Shown here: positions 57,950-64,000 of the stretch, one piece after another
Numbering within the stretch: position 1 is the first letter of the stretch
Layout of the letters: the number at the start of each line of letters is the position of its first letter
Assembly (NCBI GenBank): GCA_032907565.1
Contig: JAJJPK010000168.1
Span: 1-64,000 of the forward strand
From: ZC4RG29 sp032907565
Lineage (GTDB): Bacteria; Bacteroidota; Bacteroidia; Cytophagales; Cyclobacteriaceae
Direction of reading: 5' to 3'
Length of the DNA stretch: 64,000 nt
The notes under the pieces: model-generated
What the model was told of the DNA's origin: nothing
The model's input: only the letters and a program-made list of their open reading frames with translations
The model's database searches: none
Translations under genes and position numbers: made by a program

Positions 57950-58201
57950 TTAACCTGGGTTAACCGGCGGCATGAGTGTTACAGACAAAATGCTATCGCC
58001 CACCTCGAGTCGGTGCACGTTTTCGATACCCTCTAGCACTGTGGCGAAGATCGTATACCGCCCGTCCAGGTGCGGCGTGGGAGAATGGGTTATAAACCAT
58101 TGGGTGCTCTCCGTATCCTTGCCTGCAGACGCAAGCCCTACCGACCCGGTGGCGTACGGTATTCCGCCGAATTCGGAGCGTATAGAGTAGTCAGCGCTTC
58201 T
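57950..58201 (-). pseudogene. In-frame C-terminal remainder of the cyclophilin domain after an amber stop
   Basis: After the TAG at 58204-58202 the same frame stays open for 83 codons to a TAA at 57952-57950. It reads RSADYSIRSEFGGIPYATGS, GLASAGKDTESTQWFITHSP, TPHLDGRYTIFATVLEG and onward, which is the conserved second half of a cyclophilin (FITH, HLDGRYTIF). So the upstream protein is a full cyclophilin only if the amber is read through or is an error or recent mutation. See the main gene and findings. Confidence 0.75.
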
Positions 58202-59893
58202 CTACCCGGCGCCGCGGTTACAACCGCCCTGAACTACAAAATTTGAAACGACCCGATGGAAAGCCTTCCCATTATAGTATCCATCTTGTACCAGGCGCAC
58301 AAAGTTGGCGACAGAACCCGGCGCAACATCAACATGCAGTTGGAATATCATCTCCCCTTTAGTCGTGGTGACGACAGCCCTCTGATGCGAAGGAATCCGA
58401 CGGACAAGGCCCCAGTCAATCGGGTGATTAAATGGCCTGTCAATCTCACGGGGATCGCGATCTTCAAAAAAGGCGATCGCCCGTTCTAATGGCACGTACG
58501 ATTCATAATCGCGCGGAAGCGAAAACTTGTCGCGTGCTGCATACAGGAACGACAAGTCCGTGACAACATCCCGAAAATTGAGTTCTTCGTCAGCCAGCGC
58601 ATTCGTGAACAATCCGATTACTGCCAGGTCACCCTGGGCGATGCCGCGGGCGTACAAATCGAGAAACATTTTGCGGTCTTCGATCCGCTGCGAAAGCTCT
58701 TCATTTAACGCGACAATAACCTGTGCCGCAGCAGTACGGATGGCAGCGATCTCTGTCGTAAACAGTACATCTGATACGAAGTCTAAAGCCTCGCGTCCAT
58801 CCAGCGCCATCAGCAATGCGGCTTTTTGGTAGGGGTTCGACGCGGCGTTGTAGAGCGCCACAATTTCAGCGTTAAGCTGGGGATCGCCAGAGAGATTCGC
58901 CGCCTGGAACAACAGGGCCTGTATGCGCCAATGTGTAGCAGACCGGGCAGCGGCTACGAGTTCTTCGCTGTCACTTGGGTCAGCGACTTTGCCAATAGTG
59001 CCCGCAGCCGCGACGCCCACTTGCAGTACAGGATCATTGCAGGCACGAAGTAGCGTAGCGCGTGTACTATTAAATGGGAATGATTCCAGCGCGTTCACTG
59101 CATTCACACGAACCCGATAGTCGCTGTCATTGACAGTGGCGTGCGACAGTACTTCCATCGACTGTTTGGAAGGGATCTTACGGAGTGCCCATGCGCTAGC
59201 CATGCGCACTTCGGCGTCAGGGTCATTCCTCAGCGCGTAGCTCAACGCCTCAAAGGCATCGTCTATTGCAAGCGTCTTGGAACGCGCAAAAAAATGTGCG
59301 GCGCCCAATCGACTCAACTGATCATACTTCGTGTCCAGATATTGTGCGACCGTCGTGTTGATTCGTTTTGGTGTTTCATAACGCAGGCCCAAGCGGTAAT
59401 ACATCCAGGGTATTCCTGCGGAATGAAAGTCCATTTCCGGAATGTCGTTTACGCCCGCCGTCTTGCCGATGGCCTCAAGGAGGAAATACTGGGCAATGCT
59501 GTCGCGTTCTTCCGGAAGGGCTCGCAGGAGGAAGTCCGCTGCTTTCGTGCCCCCGGTTTGCCCGAGCGCGAAGGCGGCTGCCCTGCGTACCTCGTCAGTC
59601 GCATCGTGGAGGAGATTGCCGAGGCGTTCGGTGGTCAATGTATCCTGTATCGAGGCAAAGGCCATTGCGGCGCGTGCGCGATAGGCTCCGTTGTCGTGGG
59701 CGAGATAGTTGTAGAGACTGTCGCTGAGGCGACGGTCCTGGTAGTCGGCAATGCGTACGATAACCTCATCGCCAAATGAATTGACTGGCAACGTTGTCCG
59801 GTAGCAGCCAATCAGTGTACTGAAGATGAGGAGAAGCAATACAACCTTACGGCTCGACAAATCAGAAGTAGTTAGGCGTAGACTTCGCTGCAT
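58202..59893 (-). CDS. HEAT-repeat lipoprotein with C-terminal peptidyl-prolyl isomerase domain, interrupted by amber codon
   Basis: 563 residues to the amber codon; 647 if the remainder is included. Start at ATG 59893: the frame is open to 59974, but this Met precedes a lipoprotein signal with lipobox LIGC (Cys about 29). HEAT-like repeats span about 60-450 (AHDNGAYRARAAMAFAS, ATDEVRRAAAFALGQTG, NDPDAEVRMASAWALRKIP). The cyclophilin domain begins about 520 (FQLHVDVAPGSVANFVRLV, FHRVVSNFVVQGG) and breaks off at GGCNRGAG. Related lipoproteins in this phylum keep a full cyclophilin. Likely an outer-membrane or periplasmic folding factor. Overlaps terB by 32 bases. Confidence 0.8.
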   Translation of the reverse strand: MQRSLRLTTSDLSSRKVVLLLLIFSTLIGCYRTTLPVNSFGDEVIVRIADYQDRRLSDSLYNYLAHDNGAYRARAAMAFASIQDTLTTERLGNLLHDATDEVRRAAAFALGQTGGTKAADFLLRALPEERDSIAQYFLLEAIGKTAGVNDIPEMDFHSAGIPWMYYRLGLRYETPKRINTTVAQYLDTKYDQLSRLGAAHFFARSKTLAIDDAFEALSYALRNDPDAEVRMASAWALRKIPSKQSMEVLSHATVNDSDYRVRVNAVNALESFPFNSTRATLLRACNDPVLQVGVAAAGTIGKVADPSDSEELVAAARSATHWRIQALLFQAANLSGDPQLNAEIVALYNAASNPYQKAALLMALDGREALDFVSDVLFTTEIAAIRTAAAQVIVALNEELSQRIEDRKMFLDLYARGIAQGDLAVIGLFTNALADEELNFRDVVTDLSFLYAARDKFSLPRDYESYVPLERAIAFFEDRDPREIDRPFNHPIDWGLVRRIPSHQRAVVTTTKGEMIFQLHVDVAPGSVANFVRLVQDGYYNGKAFHRVVSNFVVQGGCNRGAG

Positions 59894-60242
59894 TGACCAC
59901 TTCGTCGAATTCGATGCCCGCAGATTCAATGGAGTAGAGAAGAAGTTTGATCTCCTTCTGATGAACACGGCCATCGACTTCCGACATTTTATACAAGGTT
60001 ACAAAGATGCTGAGCTTCTCGTCGCGCGTGCATTCGTTGATGAAGCTGATACCCCTGTTGTATAGTTCGCGTTCGCGCAAGATTCTCACATCGTTCTCGA
60101 ATTCGAAGTACAGGGGATCCGGAATCTTCTCGTGGTCGCGGACTTTTTTCAGCGCAACAAGCTCGGTTTCGTTGATATCGCCATCGACACCCATCAGGAG
60201 GTGTATCAAATACAGTAATCCGGCGTGATAGGCTTGGTCCAT
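59862..60242 (-). CDS. TerB-like protein
   Basis: 126 residues from ATG 60242 (MDQAYHAGLLYLIHLL); the longer open frame to 60266 is not family-like. TerB-family pattern: MGVDGDINETELVALKKV and YKMSEVDGRVHQKEIKLLLY carry acidic pairs DGDIN and VDGRVH that could bind metal. TerB domains associate with TerC-type membrane proteins in tellurium and stress resistance; a TerC gene lies 6 kb away. Overlaps the HEAT-lipoprotein gene by 32 bases. Confidence 0.78.
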   Translation of the reverse strand: MDQAYHAGLLYLIHLLMGVDGDINETELVALKKVRDHEKIPDPLYFEFENDVRILRERELYNRGISFINECTRDEKLSIFVTLYKMSEVDGRVHQKEIKLLLYSIESAGIEFDEVVNAAKSTPNYF

Positions 60243-60306
60243 GTATCGAAAGATAGTGCAAACCAATATTTTTTGAAATGGCGACTGCCCGGACGCTGGA
60301 AATAGG

Positions 60307-62451
60307 CTATGACAGCAATTGGAAGACGACCAGCGACGAAATGTAGGCCAGGCCGGTCATGTAAAAAAGCTGGAGCAATGGCCACTTCCACCCGCCGGTC
60401 TCCCGGTATACGACGGCCAGGGTGCTCATGCACTGCATGGCAAAGGTGTAAAAGACGAGAAGGGAGAACCCAACGGCCGGCGTAAATCGCGGCCCCCCTG
60501 TTTCTGGATTGATCTCAGCTTTCATCCGGCTTCGGATAGTTGCACTGCCCTCGTCGGCCGAACTGCCGATGCTGTATATCGTGGCCATCGTCCCCACAAA
60601 CACCTCGCGTGCCGCGAACGACGTGACAAGTGCAATACCGATCTTCCAATCGTAACCCAAAGGCCGGATCACCGGTTCGATGGCTTTGCCAATTACGCCG
60701 GCATAGGAATTTTCAAGCTTGTACGCCGCCACCCGGTCTTCCATTTCCTCCTCGGTCAGCGAAAGGGTGCCGGTCTCCTGTGCAACATACTCATCGGCGC
60801 GTTTCAGCCGGTCGCCGGGCCCATAACTGGAAAGCACCCACAACACGATCGATATCGCCAGGATGATCTTGCCTGCCTCGAACACAAAGGACCGCGTCTT
60901 ATCTACCATGGTGTATCCGACGTTCTGCCACCGTGGCCACCGATACGTAGGAAGTTCCATGATAAGATAGCTGCGCTCGCGGACGCGAATGATTTTTTTC
61001 ATTACCCACGCCGAGAGTATAGCCATGCCGAAGCCAAGCAGGTACAGTCCCATCAGGGCGATTCCCTGGAGGTTCAGTCCGAGCACGCGTTCGTTGGGTA
61101 CGATCAGCGCGATGAGAATGGTGAACACCGGCAAACGGGCGGAACAACTCATCAGCGGCGTAACAAAAATGGTAATGGTTCGCTCTTTCCAATTGTTGAT
61201 GGTACGTGTGGACATGATGGCGGGGATCGCGCAAGCTACGCCCGAGATCAGGGGCACGATGCTTTTGCCATTGAGTCCGAACTTCCGCATGACTTTGTCC
61301 ATTAGGAACACCACGCGAGACATGTACCCGGTTTCTTCCAGTATGGATATAAGTCCAAACAGTATGGCTATTTGTGGAACGAAGATGACGATACCTCCGA
61401 TGCCCGGTATGATACCCTGTGTTACCAGGTTCGAGAGCGGTCCTGCGGGAAGTACTTGTTGTAACCAGTTGCTCAGTGAAGCGTGCGGCACGGGAAGGGT
61501 GGCGGCACCCTGTTGTTCGTCGATGAAATCCATCGGTACCGTAGCGCAGGCGAAAATGGACTGGAAGATCAGGGCAAGTATGGAAAAGAATATGACGTAC
61601 CCCCAGATCTTGTGTGTGAGTATACGGTCGATGGCCCGCGACTGGTGCTTCCACGCGTCGTCCGCGGGCTTCAGTGTGATCTCATTAAGCAAGTTCTGAA
61701 TGTATCCGAAGCGCTGGATAGTCTCGGCGCCCTGAAACTTGCCAGGGAAGAAGCCGTGGCGCGTACGGATCTCTTCGACCTTGTCCCGGTCTTTAGTGGG
61801 CAGAAACACGAGGGATTCCGGCTGTTCGAGAAACAAATAGGCTTCGTAATCGTTGTCTACGCCAAGCGTTTCGCGCAGTTCTTTAACCGGAGCCATCACT
61901 TCCTCCCGAATGGGAAATATCGGCGACTCATGCGCCTGCACCGGCTGAGTGAGCAATTTCTTTAGCTCGTTAATACCTGTGCCCCGACGCGCGTTGACCG
62001 GAACGACGCTCACGCCCAGTTTCGACGAAAGCCGTGCGATGTCTATGCTGATCCCCGCTCGCGCCGCGAGGTCTATCATGTTGAGTACGAGTATGGCAGG
62101 CAGCCCGACGTCGATTACCTGCGTCATCAGGAGGAGGCTGCGCTTCAGGTTGGTGGCATCGGCCACGACCACCACAATGTCTGGGGTGCCGGGAGAATGG
62201 TGATCGAGGAGAACCTGGGAAACGATACGTTCGTCGAGGCTCCTGGGATAAATGCTGTAGACGCCCGGAAGATCAAGGATTTCTGCTGTCCGCCCGTCGG
62301 GCAGATTGCTGAAGCCCACGCGCTTTTCTACCGTAACGCCGGGAAAGTTGCCTACCTTTTGATTGAGGCCGGTAAGGCAGTTGAATAGGGATGACTTGCC
62401 GGAGTTGGGGTTGCCGACCAACGCGATCTTCAGCCTTTTCCGGGAGGACAT
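60307..62451 (-). CDS. feoB: Ferrous iron transport protein B
   Basis: 714 residues. The N-terminal G domain has GNPNSGKSSLFNCLTGL (P-loop), DLPGVYS (G3) and NMID (G4). A helical linker and an integral membrane domain with about eight to ten helices follow, with the Gate motifs PQIAILFGLISILEETGYMS and PVFTILIALIVP and the Cys in ISGVACAIPA. It imports Fe(II) across the inner membrane, driven by GTP. Four bases after feoA. Confidence 0.96.
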   Translation of the reverse strand: MSSRKRLKIALVGNPNSGKSSLFNCLTGLNQKVGNFPGVTVEKRVGFSNLPDGRTAEILDLPGVYSIYPRSLDERIVSQVLLDHHSPGTPDIVVVVADATNLKRSLLLMTQVIDVGLPAILVLNMIDLAARAGISIDIARLSSKLGVSVVPVNARRGTGINELKKLLTQPVQAHESPIFPIREEVMAPVKELRETLGVDNDYEAYLFLEQPESLVFLPTKDRDKVEEIRTRHGFFPGKFQGAETIQRFGYIQNLLNEITLKPADDAWKHQSRAIDRILTHKIWGYVIFFSILALIFQSIFACATVPMDFIDEQQGAATLPVPHASLSNWLQQVLPAGPLSNLVTQGIIPGIGGIVIFVPQIAILFGLISILEETGYMSRVVFLMDKVMRKFGLNGKSIVPLISGVACAIPAIMSTRTINNWKERTITIFVTPLMSCSARLPVFTILIALIVPNERVLGLNLQGIALMGLYLLGFGMAILSAWVMKKIIRVRERSYLIMELPTYRWPRWQNVGYTMVDKTRSFVFEAGKIILAISIVLWVLSSYGPGDRLKRADEYVAQETGTLSLTEEEMEDRVAAYKLENSYAGVIGKAIEPVIRPLGYDWKIGIALVTSFAAREVFVGTMATIYSIGSSADEGSATIRSRMKAEINPETGGPRFTPAVGFSLLVFYTFAMQCMSTLAVVYRETGGWKWPLLQLFYMTGLAYISSLVVFQLLS

Positions 62452-62455
62452 TTGC

Positions 62456-62689
62456 TCAGCTTATGATGGAAATGGCGGCGGCTTCTTCAAGCCGGATCGA
62501 AAGATCGTAGCCCAGTATGCTGACGCAAACCGGGTCGCCCAACGGCGCCTTGAAGTTGAAACGGATTGTAGAACCGGGCAAACAACCCATTTCCATGAGT
62601 TTGACCCCAATATGCTGATCCTCAAACCCGGAGATCACCCCTACCTCTCCCGGCTTCATCTCCGCCACATTCCTGAAAGTGGGCCGCAT
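62456..62689 (-). CDS. feoA: Ferrous iron transport protein A
   Basis: 77 residues, SH3-like fold (LKPGEVGVISGF-type turn, KLMEMGCLPGSTIRFN, LGYDLSIRLEEA). FeoA is a small cytoplasmic partner required for FeoB transport. Begins the feoAB operon, with its own promoter and a candidate operator. Confidence 0.95.
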   Translation of the reverse strand: MRPTFRNVAEMKPGEVGVISGFEDQHIGVKLMEMGCLPGSTIRFNFKAPLGDPVCVSILGYDLSIRLEEAAAISIIS

Positions 62690-62694
62690 TCTTA

Positions 62695-62711
62695 TTTAGA
62701 TTAATTTTAAA
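62695..62711. promoter_or_regulatory. Candidate iron-regulator operator in front of feoA
   Basis: TTTAGATTAATTTTAAA is an imperfect inverted repeat (TTTA...TAAA outer arms) lying between the -7 element and the feoA ATG, where a repressor would cover the transcription start. It resembles DtxR/MntR-type boxes (TTTAG-TTAA-CTAAA) more than a classical Fur box. The base composition is AT-rich, so chance is possible. Confidence 0.3.
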
Positions 62712-62716
62712 CAAGG

Positions 62717-62747
62717 CAAAGATATGGGGTAGCGTTCTCCTTTGCAA
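62717..62747 (-). promoter_or_regulatory. Promoter of feoAB
   Basis: Minus-strand TTG (62747-62745), 20-base spacer, TATCTTTG (62724-62717). Matches -33/-7 Bacteroidota consensus; the feoA ATG is 27 bases downstream. Confidence 0.55.
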
Positions 62748-62778
62748 TGTTTTGGCAAAGCTTTGTGTTTTAAGGAAT

Positions 62779-62943
62779 ATGGAGAAAAAGAAGACGAAAC
62801 CCGAACCCGCGAACAAGGACGAAAAGGACAAGAAAAAGCCCGCAGATTTGCCGCCATCGCGTGAGTCTGACGAGGAGCGGCCGTTCGACCTTGGGGGATT
62901 GCCCGACAGGGACCTGAAGAAGAACCTGGGTGGGTGTGGCTGA
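62779..62943 (+). CDS. Small charged protein with conserved GGLPDRDLKKNLGGCG tail
   Basis: 54 residues from ATG 62779, with AAGGA seven bases upstream. Lys/Glu/Pro-rich body (MEKKKTKPEPANKDEKDKKK) then SRESDEERPFDLGGLPDRDLKKNLGGCG, split. I recall this tail in small Bacteroidota proteins, but no function. The last residues include one Cys near the end. Divergent from feoA and convergent with alr, whose stop abuts its own stop. Confidence 0.6.
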   Translation: MEKKKTKPEPANKDEKDKKKPADLPPSRESDEERPFDLGGLPDRDLKKNLGGCG

Positions 62944-64000
62944 TCAGATGCTTTCCGCCACGAAAATGCGCCTCACACGTTCGCTCGTATTCGTGAGAAT
63001 TTCATAGGGGATCGTTCCAATTCTCTGTGCGACGGCCTCTATGGGCAACTCGGGCCCAAAGATTATCGCCTCGTCCCCTTCCTGAACCGGAATTCCGGTA
63101 ACATCGACCATTGTCATATCCATGCAGACATTGCCCACTACGGGTGCCATTTTTCCATGAATCAGAACTGCTCCACGGCCGTGGCTGAACGCGCGGCTGA
63201 ATCCGTCGGCGTAGCCAATGGCAAGTGTGGCGATGCGGGCTTCGTTCTCAGTCGTGCCCCTGCGACCGTAGCCGATGGTTTCACCCGGCCCCACTTTTCT
63301 CACCTGTGATACGATCGTTTTGAGACGGGCCACCGGTCTGAGGTCCAGACCAGAACCTGTAGGATCGATACCATACAGTCCGATCCCCAGCCTTACCATA
63401 TCGTAATGCAAGTTGCCGAGCCGGAGTATGCCTGGTGAATTGAGGATGTGGTAAAGGGGCTTATAGCCCAGCGATCGCGTGATCCGATCGGCCATCTCTT
63501 CGAAGCGCCGGGCCTGAAGCATGGAGAATGCATCGTGGGCCGGTTCGTCCGCGCCTGCCAGGTGACTGAAAACGGAACCCACTTCGATGTTCGGATAAGT
63601 CCGAAGGATTTCAGTGAGTTCATCCAGGTCGTGAGGCTCGAAGCCGAGCCGATGCATGCCGGTGTCAAGCTTCACGTGAATCGTACAGGGCGTAGCGCTC
63701 CCAAGATATCCAACAAGAGAGCGCAGAATGCTTAGGCTGTAAATTTCAGGTTCGAGACGGTACTCACTGATAAGTGAGAAGCTCCCTTCGGATGGGTTCA
63801 TTACCATGATCGGAACTTCGATGTTGTTCTTTCGAAGTTCCACGCCTTCATCCGCGTAAGCCACGCCCATGTAGTCGACGCGATGGTATTGCAATACATT
63901 GGCGATCTCGATGCTGCCACTACCGTATGCAAACGCTTTTACCATCACCATGATTTTTGTGCCGTCGGCGATGCGTGAGCGGAAGTAGTTAAGATTGTGT
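62944..64000 (-). CDS. Alanine racemase domain, probably the C-terminal half of MurF-Alr (cut by right edge)
   Basis: The 352 visible residues are incomplete at the N-terminus; the frame runs off the edge with HNLNYFRSRIADGTKIM before MVMVKAFAYGSGS. The PLP-binding Lys sits in VKAFAYGSGS, and the other catalytic residue, Tyr, in GETIGYGRRG-like context. In stand-alone alanine racemases the motif is usually VKANAYGHG; VKAFAYGSG is typical of the Bacteroidota fusion with MurF. So the missing N-terminal part is probably MurF. It makes D-Ala for peptidoglycan, and the fused MurF would add D-Ala-D-Ala. Confidence 0.85.
   Translation of the reverse strand, partial: HNLNYFRSRIADGTKIMVMVKAFAYGSGSIEIANVLQYHRVDYMGVAYADEGVELRKNNIEVPIMVMNPSEGSFSLISEYRLEPEIYSLSILRSLVGYLGSATPCTIHVKLDTGMHRLGFEPHDLDELTEILRTYPNIEVGSVFSHLAGADEPAHDAFSMLQARRFEEMADRITRSLGYKPLYHILNSPGILRLGNLHYDMVRLGIGLYGIDPTGSGLDLRPVARLKTIVSQVRKVGPGETIGYGRRGTTENEARIATLAIGYADGFSRAFSHGRGAVLIHGKMAPVVGNVCMDMTMVDVTGIPVQEGDEAIIFGPELPIEAVAQRIGTIPYEILTNTSERVRRIFVAESI

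Noticed and set aside
60319..61305. 328-codon plus-strand frame
   Set aside because: Antisense to feoB.

Overview
The window is about 64 kb of chromosomal housekeeping sequence from a member of the Bacteroidota, most likely Cytophagia/Cytophagales. The lineage call rests on several features: promoters of the TTTG-N19-TAnnTTTG type, the gene order porG-like / uppS / bamA / two ompH, a PorE-like TPR + beta-propeller + CRD + OmpA lipoprotein, a GH3 protein next to lptB, DUF4783 next to nadC, a LETM1-related protein, and an alanine racemase with the VKAFAYGSG motif typical of Bacteroidota MurF-Alr fusions. The genus cannot be read from the sequence. I see no insertion sequence, prophage, integrase, CRISPR array or rRNA. 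Coding density is very high and no gene-free stretch exceeds about 210 bases.

Layout. 1-3.5 kb: DksA-like factor, scpB, 23S/16S pseudouridine synthase, then a convergent orphan 7TM histidine kinase. 3.7 kb: tRNA-Phe with a near-ideal promoter. 3.8-6.5 kb: membrane and soluble Fe-S oxidoreductase subunits plus a conserved small protein. 6.5-8.6 kb: PorE-like type IX secretion lipoprotein. 8.6-17 kb: fumC, a SPOR protein, a glycine-rich secreted protein, recJ, lptB, GH3 and a CoA-transferase. 17-23 kb: DUF2179 protein, radA, two tandem DUF3857/transglutaminase-like proteins. 23-33.6 kb (mostly minus strand): SDR, SNF2 helicase, LolC/E-like permease, rbfA, a polytopic membrane protein (plus strand), rpiB, tatC, glyA, pdxJ. 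33.6-43.5 kb (plus): yqeY, cvpA, alpha/beta hydrolase, CBS protein, nadK, two PorG-like proteins, uppS, bamA, two ompH; this is the envelope-biogenesis core.

43.5-49 kb: LD-carboxypeptidase, then a minus-strand run (DUF4783, nadC, YcxB-like, recX; then dinB, ATP-grasp, lysE). 49-54.7 kb (plus): gpmI, a lipoprotein, an MsbA-like ABC exporter, Fur, TerC. 54.9-64 kb (minus): LETM1-related protein, purE/purK, a HEAT-cyclophilin lipoprotein interrupted by an in-frame amber codon, a TerB-like protein, feoB/feoA, a small plus-strand conserved protein, and the alr half of what is probably murF-alr, cut by the right edge.

Themes. Outer-membrane and envelope biogenesis dominates (LptB, BamA, Skp-like chaperones, UppS, PorE/PorG-like, LolC/E-like, TatC, MsbA-like, LD-carboxypeptidase, Alr). 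NAD (nadC, nadK), PLP and one-carbon (pdxJ, glyA), purine (purEK) and iron (feoAB, Fur) functions are interleaved. Start-codon use includes an unusually large share of TTG/GTG. Three convergent gene pairs have stop codons that abut with no spacer. The observations most worth a second look are the amber-interrupted cyclophilin domain, the tandem PorG-like pair, the dinB / ATP-grasp / LysE unit, the Gly-rich secreted protein with a nearly leaderless promoter, and the catalytically degenerate member of the DUF3857 pair.
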